Assembly: GCA_000745135.1 (NCBI GenBank)
Contig: JQNH01000001.1
Span: 2,170,001-2,234,000 of the forward strand
Origin: Rhizobiales bacterium YIM 77505
GTDB taxonomy: Bacteria; Pseudomonadota; Alphaproteobacteria; Rhizobiales; Beijerinckiaceae
Direction of reading: 5' to 3'
Length of the DNA: 64,000 nt
Shown here: piece after piece, positions 9,545 through 17,742 of the stretch
Numbering within the stretch: the first letter of the stretch is position 1
How the letters are laid out: each line of letters begins with the position of its first letter
The notes under the pieces: generated by a model
The model's database searches: none
The model's input: the letters and a program-made list of their open reading frames with translations, nothing else
Told to the model about the DNA's origin: nothing
Translations under genes and position numbers: made by a program

Positions 9545-10495
9545 TCATCGGTTCGGCAGGTGGCTGGCAAGCGCCTCCAGCACTGCCATGCGCACGGCGA
9601 CGCCCATCTCGACCTGCTCGCGGATCAGCGACTGCGCGCCGTCGGCGACGGCGGAGGAGATCTCGACGCCGCGGTTCATCGGCCCCGGATGCATGACGAG
9701 AGCGTCGGGCTTGGCAAGCGAAAGCTTTTCCTGGTCGAGGCCGAAAAAGCGGAAATACTCCTTCACGGAAGGCACGAAGGAGCCGTTCATGCGCTCCCGC
9801 TGCAGGCGCAGCATCATGACGATGTCCGCGTCGCGCAGGCCCCTGCGCATGTCTGTGAAGACCTCGACGCCGAAATTCTCGATGCCCTCCGGCAGGAGCG
9901 TCGCCGGCGCGATGACGCGCACCCGCGCGCCGAGCGCCTGCAGGAGAATGATGTTGGAGCGCGCGACCCGCGAGTGGCGGATGTCGCCGCAGATGGCGAC
10001 GATCAAGCCCTGGATACGCCCCTTGTTGCGGCGGATGGTGAGCGCGTCGAGGAGCGCCTGCGTCGGGTGCTCGTGGGCGCCGTCCCCGGCGTTGACGACG
10101 GAGCAGTCGACCTTGCGCGCCAAGAGGTGCACGGCGCCGGCTGCATGATGGCGGACGATGATGATGTCCGGCCGCATGGCGTTGAGGGTAGCGGCGGTGT
10201 CGATGAGCGTCTCACCCTTCTTCACGGAGGAGGACGCCACCGACATGTTCATCACGTCGGCGCCGAGCCGCTTGCCGGCGATCTCGAAGGAGGCCTGCGT
10301 GCGCGTTGAGGGCTCGAAGAAGAGGTTGATCTGGGTGCGGCCGCGCAGCGTCGTCTTCTTCTTCTCGATCTGCCGGCTGACCTCGACCGCCTCGTCGGCC
10401 ATGTCGAGAAGCGCCTCGATATCCTGCGGGGACAGCCCCTGAATCCCGAGCAGGTGGCGATGGGGAAAGACCGGCCGCGGCGCTGACGCATTCAT
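9545..10495 (-). CDS. pyrB: aspartate carbamoyltransferase catalytic subunit
   Basis: The 316-residue enzyme makes N-carbamoyl-L-aspartate from carbamoyl phosphate and aspartate in pyrimidine synthesis. The signature [13 protein letters not shown] is near residue 57, followed by [41 protein letters not shown] and [15 protein letters not shown] at 10495 has CAGGA just upstream; an earlier in-frame start would add 15 poorly conserved residues. It leads a minus-strand run pyrB-pyrC'-plsY-dprA. No regulatory subunit PyrI is seen. Confidence 0.96.
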   Translation of the reverse strand: MNASAPRPVFPHRHLLGIQGLSPQDIEALLDMADEAVEVSRQIEKKKTTLRGRTQINLFFEPSTRTQASFEIAGKRLGADVMNMSVASSSVKKGETLIDTAATLNAMRPDIIIVRHHAAGAVHLLARKVDCSVVNAGDGAHEHPTQALLDALTIRRNKGRIQGLIVAICGDIRHSRVARSNIILLQALGARVRVIAPATLLPEGIENFGVEVFTDMRRGLRDADIVMMLRLQRERMNGSFVPSVKEYFRFFGLDQEKLSLAKPDALVMHPGPMNRGVEISSAVADGAQSLIREQVEMGVAVRMAVLEALASHLPNR

Positions 10496-10551
10496 CCTGA
10501 AGCGACCGCTATAGGTGGTCTTTGAAGGCGCGGCAAGCAAGATCCCGCCGC

Positions 10552-10618
10552 CGCTTCGCTCCGTTCGAGGCGTCCGGGAGAGCGGCGGAGAGGTTCTGGT
10601 GCGAACCTCCCGTCGTGG
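10552..10618 (+). repeat. intergenic repeat family 2, copy 2
   Basis: Copy of the 6137-6202 repeat, sharing cgcttcgctccgt, gaggttctggtg and gtcgtgg blocks in order. It lies in the divergent pyrB/topA intergenic region. Confidence 0.5.
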
Positions 10619-10771
10619 TTTGGCGACCTTCCTGCCGCCCTGCGCTCGGCGCCCGATTTGACAACGCTCCCGGCATCACCCACTTAAAGGCGCCCGCGGC
10701 GAGCGGGGTTGTCTGCCGCCCCGAGGCCCCCAGCGAGCGCGCAGGCCGCGGCGTCCCTTAGGACCATCGTC

Positions 10772-13426
10772 ATGAAGGTGCTTGTCGTCGAATCGCCGGC
10801 GAAGGCGAAGACGATCAACAAATATCTCGGCCGCGACTACGAGGTTCTGGCTTCGTTCGGCCACATCCGCGACCTGCCCGCCAAGGACGGCTCGGTCGAT
10901 CCGGATGCGGATTTCCGCATGGTCTGGGAGCTCGACGCGCGCGGCGGCAAGCGGCTCTCCGAGATCGCCAAGGCCCTCAAAGGGGCCGAGAAGCTGATCC
11001 TCGCCACCGACCCCGACCGGGAGGGAGAGGCCATCTCCTGGCACGTGGTCGAGGCGCTGAAAGAGAAGCGGGCGCTGAAAGACACCCCGATCGAGCGCGT
11101 GACCTTCAACGCCATCACCAAGGATGCGGTGCAGAGCGCGCTCAAGGCGCCGCGCCAGATCGACCAGGCGCTCGTCGACGCCTATATGGCGCGCCGCGCC
11201 CTCGACTACCTCGTCGGCTTCACCCTCTCCCCTGTGCTCTGGCGCAAGCTCCCGGGCTCGCGCTCGGCCGGGCGCGTCCAGTCGGTCGCCCTGCGCCTCG
11301 TCTGCGATCGCGAGCTCGAGATCGAGCGCTTCGTGCCGCGGGAATATTGGTCGATCGTCGCCACGCTCGCCACCCGGGAGGGCGCGCTCTTCGACGCGCG
11401 CCTCGTCGGCGCGGACGGCAAGAAGATCCAGCGGCTCGATATCGGCAAGGGCGAAGAGGCGGAAGCCTTCAAGCGGGATTTGGAGCTTGCGACCTTCACG
11501 GTGGCGAGGGTCGAGGCGAAGCCCGCCAGGCGCCACCCTGCTCCTCCGTTCACCACCTCCACGCTTCAGCAGGAGGCCTCGCGCAAGCTCGGCCTTGCCC
11601 CGGCGCAGACCATGCGCATCGCGCAGCGCCTCTACGAGGGAGTCGACATCGGCGGCGAGACCGTCGGCCTCATCACCTATATGCGGACGGACGGCATCGA
11701 CATGGCGCCCGAGGCCATTGCCGCAGCGCGGCGGGTGATCGGCCGCGAATATGGGGAGCGCTATCTCCCGGCGGCGCCGCGCCGCTACCACAACAAGGCG
11801 AAGAACGCCCAGGAAGCCCACGAGTGCATCCGCCCGACCGACCTGGCGCGGCTGCCGGCCCAGCTGCGCAAATTCCTCGAACCGGAGCAGGCGAAGCTCT
11901 ACGAGCTCATCTGGACCCGCACGCTCGCCAGCCAGATGGAATCGGCGGAGCTTGAGCGCACCACCGTCGACATCAAGGCAAGAGTGGGCCCCCGGGTGCT
12001 CGATCTGCGCGCCACCGGCCAGGTGGTGAAGTTCGACGGCTTCCTCACCCTCTATCAGGAGGGGCAGGACGACGCTGCCGAGGAGGACGAGGGCCGCCTG
12101 CCGCCTATGCAGGCGGGCGATCCGCTCGAGCGCCGGCGGATCACCGCCACCCAGCATTTCACCGAGCCGCCCCCGCGCTACAGCGAGGCGAGCCTCGTCA
12201 AGCGCATGGAGGAGCTCGGCATCGGCCGCCCCTCCACTTACGCGGCCGTGCTGCAGGTGCTGCGCGATCGCGGCTATGTGCGCTTGGAGAAGAAGCGCCT
12301 CGTCCCGGAGGACAAGGGCCTTCTCGTGACGGCGTTCCTCGAAAGCTTCTTCCGGCGCTATGTGGAGTACGACTTCACCGCCGAACTTGAGGAGCAGCTC
12401 GACCGCATTTCCAACAGCGAGATCGACTGGAAGCAGGTCTTGCGCGACTTCTGGCGCGATTTCTCGGCCGCCATCGGCGAGACGAAGGAGCTGCGCACCG
12501 CGGAGATCCTGGAGGCGCTGAACGAGCTTCTTGCGCCTCACATCTTCCCGCCGCGCGGCGACGGCGCGGACCCGCGGGCCTGTCCCCAGTGCGGCTCGGG
12601 ACAGCTCTCCCTGAAGCTCGGGCGCTACGGCGCCTTCATCGGCTGCTCCAACTATCCGGACTGCCGCTATACGCGCCAGCTCATCACCGGCAATGGCGAG
12701 GGGGAAGGCTTCGGCGACGAGGGCACCCCCGGGGTCAAGCTCCTCGGCGAAGACCCGGAAACCGGGCTGCCGGTGACCCTGCGCGAAGGACGCTTCGGCC
12801 CGTTCGTCCAACTGGGCGAGGGAGACGACGGCGAGAAGCCGAAGCGTTCGTCCCTTCCGCGCGGCATGAACCCGGCCGACATCGATCTTGAGCGCGCCCT
12901 CAAGCTCCTCTCCCTGCCCCGCCAAGTGGCCACGCATCCGGAGACGGGCGAGCCGATCCTCGTCGGGATAGGCCGCTACGGTCCTTACGTCCAGCACGGC
13001 AAAACCTTCGCCAGTCTCGACAAGGAGGACGATGTTCTGGAGATCGGTGCCAATCGCGCCATCGATCTCATCGTCGCCCGCGAGAGCGGCGCCGCGTTCC
13101 AACGCGGAAAGGTCGACCCGGGCCGGGCGCTCGGGGAGGAGCCGGAGAGCGGCAAGACGATCCTCGTCAAGGCCGGTCGCTTCGGCCCTTACGTGACGGA
13201 TGGCGAGGTGAATGCCACCCTCCCCCGCTCCCTCTCGCCCGATGCCGTGACCTTGGACGAGGCGATCGCGCTCCTCAACGCCAAGCGTGCCGCAGGACCG
13301 GGGGCGCGCAAAGGACGAAAGCCGACGCGCGCCAAGGCCGCACCGAAGGGCGCTGGCAAGACAGCGACGAAGACCGCCAAGAAGACGACGGGCAAGAAAG
13401 CCGCGGCCAAGACTTCCGCGAGCTAG
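10772..13426 (+). CDS. topA: DNA topoisomerase I
   Basis: The 884-residue type IA topoisomerase relaxes negative supercoils. It opens with the Toprim motif KVLVVESPAKAKTINKYLG and continues with LATDPDREGEAISWHV. The active-site tyrosine is in GLITYMRTDG near residue 310. A four-Cys zinc motif (CPQCGSG...CSNYPDC) is near residues 606-630, followed by two repeated ligand-type domains (RFGPFVQLG, RYGPYVQHG, RFGPYVTDG). The C-terminal 45 residues are a Lys/Ala-rich tail. ATG at 10772 follows TTAGGA; an upstream in-frame start would add 21 unrelated residues. Divergent from pyrB. Confidence 0.97.
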   Translation: MKVLVVESPAKAKTINKYLGRDYEVLASFGHIRDLPAKDGSVDPDADFRMVWELDARGGKRLSEIAKALKGAEKLILATDPDREGEAISWHVVEALKEKRALKDTPIERVTFNAITKDAVQSALKAPRQIDQALVDAYMARRALDYLVGFTLSPVLWRKLPGSRSAGRVQSVALRLVCDRELEIERFVPREYWSIVATLATREGALFDARLVGADGKKIQRLDIGKGEEAEAFKRDLELATFTVARVEAKPARRHPAPPFTTSTLQQEASRKLGLAPAQTMRIAQRLYEGVDIGGETVGLITYMRTDGIDMAPEAIAAARRVIGREYGERYLPAAPRRYHNKAKNAQEAHECIRPTDLARLPAQLRKFLEPEQAKLYELIWTRTLASQMESAELERTTVDIKARVGPRVLDLRATGQVVKFDGFLTLYQEGQDDAAEEDEGRLPPMQAGDPLERRRITATQHFTEPPPRYSEASLVKRMEELGIGRPSTYAAVLQVLRDRGYVRLEKKRLVPEDKGLLVTAFLESFFRRYVEYDFTAELEEQLDRISNSEIDWKQVLRDFWRDFSAAIGETKELRTAEILEALNELLAPHIFPPRGDGADPRACPQCGSGQLSLKLGRYGAFIGCSNYPDCRYTRQLITGNGEGEGFGDEGTPGVKLLGEDPETGLPVTLREGRFGPFVQLGEGDDGEKPKRSSLPRGMNPADIDLERALKLLSLPRQVATHPETGEPILVGIGRYGPYVQHGKTFASLDKEDDVLEIGANRAIDLIVARESGAAFQRGKVDPGRALGEEPESGKTILVKAGRFGPYVTDGEVNATLPRSLSPDAVTLDEAIALLNAKRAAGPGARKGRKPTRAKAAPKGAGKTATKTAKKTTGKKAAAKTSAS

Positions 13427-13456
13427 AAGGCCTTGCGGAGGGACGCGAGCGCGCGG

Positions 13457-13642
13457 TCAGAACGCCGCGAAGAGACCAGCCGCCGCCACGGCCCCAATCC
13501 CGAGCCACGTCGCGAGCTGCCATCCGAACCGCTCGCGCGTCGGAGCCTCCTCTGCCGCATAGGCGAAGGCCTCGCCTGCGCACTGGGCCGCGCGGACGAG
13601 ATGGAGGTGGCGAGCTGTCGATCTGGCCGGAACGGTCTTCAT
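13457..13642 (-). CDS. small membrane protein
   Basis: A 61-residue protein with a soluble N-terminal half (HLHLVRAAQCAGEAFAYAAE) and one C-terminal membrane helix (LATWLGIGAVAAAGLFAAF). AAGGA lies seven bases before the ATG, which supports translation. No family recognised. It converges with topA and is followed, on the far side, by a gap before parE. Confidence 0.55.
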   Translation of the reverse strand: MKTVPARSTARHLHLVRAAQCAGEAFAYAAEEAPTRERFGWQLATWLGIGAVAAAGLFAAF

Positions 13643-13990
13643 CGGTGTCCTTCCCAGATGGGACTTAGCCGATCAACTTGAAGCTTCGATGAATGGTTCC
13701 TCGCCTCGTTGAACCGCTCTCCCTGTGGTCGATCCGACAGCGAGCGACGACAAGAGGCCGAGAAAAAGGACGGGCTCATGAGCCCTTCGCTTCGCGAAAC
13801 CGCGAAACGCCGGATCACGCGGACCCGTCGCGACGACCCCCGAATTGCGCCCTGTGCCCATCAGCCCTATGCAAGGCGCGGGGTAAGGATCCGTTAACCT
13901 CCCGCTGGCGAGAGTCGTTTCTGCGAACCCTTTGTCTTTCAAGGGTTTGGTCGACTTGAGTTTCTGTTTTGTTCTCCTATAACGGGGCGC
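13643..13990. other. 348-bp gap upstream of parE
   Basis: Only short Arg/Pro-rich open frames without ribosome-binding sites are present, so I see no gene here. The right end holds the likely parE promoter described separately. Confidence 0.5.
13956..13983 (+). promoter_or_regulatory. candidate parE promoter
   Basis: TTGAGT (13956-13961) and TATAAC (13978-13983) are separated by 16 bases, close to sigma-70 spacing. Transcription would begin near 13990, which places the ATG at 13991 at the very 5' end of the RNA and the ATG at 14039 after a leader of about 50 bases. Confidence 0.5.
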
Positions 13991-16105
13991 ATGAAGACCA
14001 ATGTCCGCAAGGCTGATTCGCCCGCACGGCGGGCGCGCATGACCGACGCCAACGACCTCTTCGGCGCTCAGTCCTCAACGCGCAAAGCTGCCGTCCCCGT
14101 CTCCGCTCCGGCCAAGAAGGCCGGCCGCGCCGCGCCGCCCCCCGCCCTCGGCACGCCCGGCGAGGCCGGCTACAACGCCGCCTCCATCGAAGTGCTGGAG
14201 GGGCTCGAGCCCGTCCGCCGCCGCCCAGGCATGTATATCGGCGGCACCGACGAGAAGGCGCTGCACCACCTCTTCGCCGAGGTCATCGACAACGCCATGG
14301 ACGAGGCGGTGGCGGGACATGCCAGCTTCATTGAGGTGGAGCTGGAAGAAGGCGGCTATCTCTCGGTGACGGACAACGGCCGCGGCATCCCCGTCGACCC
14401 GCACCCGAAATTCCCGAAGAAATCCGCCCTCGAGGTCATCATGACCACCCTCCACGCGGGCGGAAAGTTCGACTCCAAGGTCTATGAGACCTCGGGCGGG
14501 CTGCACGGGGTTGGCGTTTCGGTCGTCAACGCCCTCTCAGAACGGCTCGAGGTCGAGGTCGCCCGCGGCCAGACCCTCTACCGCCAGGTCTTCGCCCGCG
14601 GCATCCCGCAGGGCAAGCTGGAGAATCTCGGCCGTGTTCACAACCGGCGCGGCACCAAGGTGCGCTTCAAGCCCGACCCGCAGATCTTCGGCAAGGAGGC
14701 CCGCTTCTCGCCGCGCCGTCTCTTCAAGATGGCGCGCTCGAAGGCCTACCTCTTCGGCGGCGTCGAAATCCGCTGGCGCTGCGCCCCTGCCCTCATCGAA
14801 GGGATCGACAACGTTCCGACGGAAGCCACCTTCCGCTTCCCTGGCGGCCTGAAGGACTATCTGGCGCGCGAGATCGAAGGCAAGGAGCTCGTCGTCGACC
14901 ACGTCTTTTCGGGCAAGGTGGAGAAGCCGGGCGGGCATGGCTCGCTGGAGTGGGCGGTGGCGTGGCTTGCCGGCGAGGACGGCTTCTCCTCCTCCTACTG
15001 CAACACCATCCCGACGCCCGAGGGCGGAACGCACGAGAGCGGCCTGCGGGTCGCGCTCCTGCGGGGTCTGCGCGAGCACGCGGAGCGCGTCGGCCAGGCG
15101 AAGCGCATGACGGCCGTGACCACCGACGACGTCATGGCGACCTGCGCCTCCATGCTGTCGGTGTTCATCCGCGAGCCCGAGTTCCAGGGCCAGACGAAGG
15201 ACAAGCTCGCGACGCAGGAGGCCGCCCGCATCGTCGAGACGACGGTGCGCGATGCCTTCGACCATTGGCTCGCCGCCTCGCCGCAGCAGGCCAACAAGGT
15301 GCTCGACTGGGTCATCGACCGGGCCGAGGAGCGCCTGCGGCGCCGCCAGGAGAAGGAGGTCGCCCGCAAGACGGCGACGCGGAAGCTGCGCCTGCCGGGC
15401 AAGCTCGCCGACTGCACCAACGCCGGAGCGGCGGGCTCGGAGCTCTTCATCGTCGAGGGCGACTCGGCCGGCGGCAGCGCCAAGCAGGCCCGCGACCGCA
15501 CAACCCAAGCGGTGCTGCCGCTGCGCGGCAAGATCCTCAACGTCGCCTCAGCCGGCAAGGACAAGCTCTTGCAGAACCAGCAGCTTGCCGACCTCGTGCA
15601 GGCGCTCGGCTGCGGGACGGGGGCCCACTACCGCGACGGCGATCTTCGCTACGAGAAGATCATCATCATGACCGACGCGGATGTGGACGGCGCCCATATC
15701 GCCTCGCTGCTCATCACCTTCTTCTATCGGCAGATGCCGCGGCTCATCGACAACGGCCATCTCTACCTTGCCATGCCGCCCCTTTACCGGCTGACGCAGG
15801 GAGCGAAGACCGTCTATGCGCGGGACGACGCACACAAGGAGCAGCTCTTGAAGACAGCCTTCAAGGGCAATGGCAAGGTGGAGGTGGGCCGCTTCAAGGG
15901 CTTGGGCGAGATGCTGCCGAACCAGCTCAAAGAAACGACCATGGACCCGAGGAAGCGCACCCTTCTCAAGGTCACAGTGCTACCGGACGAGAAGCCGGAG
16001 ACCGGCGAGACGATCGAGCGGCTCATGGGCAACAAGCCCGAAGCACGCTTCGCCTTCATCCAGGAACGCGCTCCCTTCGCCGCCGAGGAGCAGCTCGACA
16101 TCTGA
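13991..16105 (+). CDS. parE: DNA topoisomerase IV subunit B
   Basis: The ATPase subunit of topoisomerase IV, 704 residues from 13991 or 688 from the second ATG at 14039. GHKL ATPase motifs are seen: EVIDNAMDEAVAG, VTDNGRGIPVD and TSGGLHGVGVSVVNALS. The Toprim part has ELFIVEGDSAGGSAKQARDR and MTDADVDGAHIASLL, and the C-terminal QERA tail is usual. The first 50 residues are a variable Ala/Pro-rich extension. The candidate promoter would make translation from 13991 leaderless, so MTDANDLFG at 14039 may be the true start. parC is not in the window. Confidence 0.96.
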   Translation: MKTNVRKADSPARRARMTDANDLFGAQSSTRKAAVPVSAPAKKAGRAAPPPALGTPGEAGYNAASIEVLEGLEPVRRRPGMYIGGTDEKALHHLFAEVIDNAMDEAVAGHASFIEVELEEGGYLSVTDNGRGIPVDPHPKFPKKSALEVIMTTLHAGGKFDSKVYETSGGLHGVGVSVVNALSERLEVEVARGQTLYRQVFARGIPQGKLENLGRVHNRRGTKVRFKPDPQIFGKEARFSPRRLFKMARSKAYLFGGVEIRWRCAPALIEGIDNVPTEATFRFPGGLKDYLAREIEGKELVVDHVFSGKVEKPGGHGSLEWAVAWLAGEDGFSSSYCNTIPTPEGGTHESGLRVALLRGLREHAERVGQAKRMTAVTTDDVMATCASMLSVFIREPEFQGQTKDKLATQEAARIVETTVRDAFDHWLAASPQQANKVLDWVIDRAEERLRRRQEKEVARKTATRKLRLPGKLADCTNAGAAGSELFIVEGDSAGGSAKQARDRTTQAVLPLRGKILNVASAGKDKLLQNQQLADLVQALGCGTGAHYRDGDLRYEKIIIMTDADVDGAHIASLLITFFYRQMPRLIDNGHLYLAMPPLYRLTQGAKTVYARDDAHKEQLLKTAFKGNGKVEVGRFKGLGEMLPNQLKETTMDPRKRTLLKVTVLPDEKPETGETIERLMGNKPEARFAFIQERAPFAAEEQLDI

Positions 16106-16109
16106 CGCG

Positions 16110-16215
16110 GGTGCCCCCTCCCCCGCGCTTCGCGCGGTGCCCCTCCGTTCCAGGAGGGAACGAACATGATCCTCCCCCGCAAGGCGGGGGAGGGGGACCA
16201 TGCGTAGCATGGTGG
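16110..16215. repeat. compound hairpin repeat (REP-like), copy 1
   Basis: Downstream of parE lie successive hairpins: CCCTCC/GGAGGG (16141-16158), CTCCCCCGC/GCGGGGGAG (16172-16192) and ACCATGC/GCATGGT (16197-16213), preceded by a gcgcttcgcgc palindrome. A related unit lies at 16449-16502. The whole 16,106-16,514 gap contains no gene I can support. Confidence 0.6.
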
Positions 16216-16448
16216 AGGGGGCCAACCCGCGCGAAGGGAACGCGCCCTGAGGCAGGATGGACATTCACAGACCGGACCAGCGCCTGCGCGCTCACTTGCG
16301 ACAGTCGAACATGCGCGAACGCTCCGCCGCGCCACGACCATGCCCGAGGTGGTGCTCTTGCAGGTCTCGGAAGGGATGCATGTCGACGGGCTGCGGCTGA
16401 CTTCTGACATGTCTCTCGGTCCGCCTCGGGCTTGCTCGCTCGAGGGCT

Positions 16449-16502
16449 TCGCCCCCTCCCCCGCACTTCGCGCGGTCCCCCTCCCCCGCTTCGCGGGGGA
16501 GG
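16449..16502. repeat. compound hairpin repeat (REP-like), copy 2
   Basis: The cccctcccccgcacttcgcg block and the perfect CTCCCCCGC-ttc-GCGGGGGAG hairpin (16481-16501) repeat the elements of copy 1. It abuts the end of the minus-strand LTXXQ gene at 16515 and may act as a transcription or mRNA-stability barrier. Confidence 0.55.
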
Positions 16503-16514
16503 AACGCGTCGGCA

Positions 16515-17054
16515 TCAGCGGGGGCCGAATCGACGGCGGTTCGTCAGCTCCTCCACGCGTTGCTTCTGTTCCTCGTTCAAGGAGGCATAGAACTGGCGCG
16601 AGGGCTCCACGGCCCGCTCCGCCATATCCGCGGCCTTGCGCAAGACGGCGGCAAGATGCGCGACTCGGTCCGGCGCAGGACCGCCACGGGCGACGAAGTC
16701 GTTGCAGACCTCGCGCTTGAGGTCCTCCAGGCCGGGGAGGACGAGATCGGCGAGTCGGTCGAACTGCGCCCTCTGGCCCGCGTCGAGCCGCAGATCCGCC
16801 TGCACGAACGCCCGCAGGACGGGGTGATAACGGGCCGTGTCGTTGGCGCAGAACCGCTCGAAACGGGCGCGGCGCTCGAAGCGGCTGTCGGAGGCCTCGC
16901 TCCGCCAGCCCCGATTCCAATCGGCGGCGACCGCGCCGGCCGCGACAAGCCCCACCGTGAGCACGCTGCCGAGGACGAGCAGGCGTAAGCGCGGACGCGG
17001 CTGAGGGTCGGCGGGCCGGGTCGAGAGAGCTTCAGGACCAGATTCGCGGTTCAT
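16515..17054 (-). CDS. LTXXQ-motif (Spy/CpxP-like) envelope protein
   Basis: The 179-residue protein has an N-terminal membrane anchor or signal segment (LRLLVLGSVLTVGLVAAGAVAA, about residues 24-45) and a helical periplasmic domain. FCANDTARYHPVLRAFVQ, LRLDAGQRAQFDRL and LKREVC match the pattern of the LTXXQ family, related to periplasmic chaperones Spy and CpxP. A second helical half ends with LNEEQKQRVEELTNRR. ATG at 17054 follows CGGAG. The role is probably envelope stress or metal-related chaperoning, but this is inferred from the family. Confidence 0.8.
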   Translation of the reverse strand: MNRESGPEALSTRPADPQPRPRLRLLVLGSVLTVGLVAAGAVAADWNRGWRSEASDSRFERRARFERFCANDTARYHPVLRAFVQADLRLDAGQRAQFDRLADLVLPGLEDLKREVCNDFVARGGPAPDRVAHLAAVLRKAADMAERAVEPSRQFYASLNEEQKQRVEELTNRRRFGPR

Positions 17055-17164
17055 GGCATCGCTCCGTGAAATCATGCTCCCCCGGGCGTCGAGGATGCCC
17101 ACGACCCGCGCGCGATCAAGTTAAGCTTTGTTCATGAGCCGGGAGGACCAACCCGCTCGGACAA

Positions 17165-17196
17165 TAACGAAAAAGGCCTGGCTGGACCCAGGCCTT
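17165..17196 (-). terminator. rho-independent terminator (minus strand)
   Basis: AAGGCCTGG (17173-17181) and CCAGGCCTT (17188-17196) form a perfect 9-bp stem. Read on the minus strand the stem is followed by TTTTTCG. It lies 113 bases past the Tyr-rich secreted protein gene. Confidence 0.8.
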
Positions 17197-17308
17197 CCTT
17201 TCGCAACGTGGCCGCACACTTGAGCCTTAGAGTTCAAGGCCCGCACCGAGCATTCGAGAAGACGATTCGACGCGCGTGGCGCCCCGAGGTCTCCGATCAA
17301 CAGCCCGC

Positions 17309-17629
17309 TCAATAATCCCAGTAATAATCTCGCGGTCTGTAGGAGCGGCGCGGCTCCACGTAGCGGCGCTCGTAATAGCGCCGCTGGCTGCGGTATGAAC
17401 GCTGCGGCGGAACGACGTAAGGCGTCCCCGAGTAGGCGGGGCCGTGATACACGCCGGGCGGACCCTGATAGTCCGGCGGCAGATATCGTTTGTCATAGTA
17501 CTGGGCGGGGTAGGCGACCGGCGGCCCTGCATGGAGGGCTGCGTCAATGGGCAGGGCGGAGCCCGTATGCGGCCCCAGGAACATGCCGGCCAGGGCCAAG
17601 CTCGCGGCCGCGACGATTTTCCTGAGCAT
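17309..17629 (-). CDS. small Tyr/Arg/Pro-rich secreted protein
   Basis: A 106-residue protein with a signal peptide (MLRKIVAAASLALAGMFLG, cleavage probably after GSA) and a mature part very rich in Tyr, Pro and Arg (for example YYERRYVEPRRSYRPRDYYW at the C-terminus). Composition suggests an exported low-complexity structural or surface protein. No family name can be assigned. The start MLRKIV is preferred over a Met six codons earlier because the signal peptide then begins normally. Its terminator lies downstream. Confidence 0.65.
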   Translation of the reverse strand: MLRKIVAAASLALAGMFLGPHTGSALPIDAALHAGPPVAYPAQYYDKRYLPPDYQGPPGVYHGPAYSGTPYVVPPQRSYRSQRRYYERRYVEPRRSYRPRDYYWDY

Positions 17630-17687
17630 GGCGTCTCTCTCCATCACCCAGAGTCAACGCGACCGCAATATGGGCGGTTCTCTGACG

Positions 17688-17720
17688 TCAAAGAAAAAGG
17701 CCCGGCGTGCGCCGGGCCTT
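17688..17720 (-). terminator. rho-independent terminator (minus strand)
   Basis: A perfect GC-rich stem (AAGGCCCGGCG...CGCCGGGCCTT with loop near 17708) followed on the minus strand by TTTTTCTTTG, 22 bases after the porin-like gene stop at 17743. A strong terminator, typical of a highly expressed outer-membrane protein gene. Confidence 0.85.
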
Positions 17721-17742
17721 CCATTTGAAACCTGCGAACGGC

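Noticed and set aside
10676-13102. 808-codon minus-strand frame across topA
   Set aside because: Antisense shadow of topA; no domain, no ribosome-binding site.
13673-13942. 89-codon minus-strand frame before parE
   Set aside because: No ribosome-binding site or recognisable composition, and it lies over the candidate parE promoter.
16106-16514. CRISPR array
   Set aside because: Repeats are few, palindromic and irregularly spaced with no constant spacers or cas genes.
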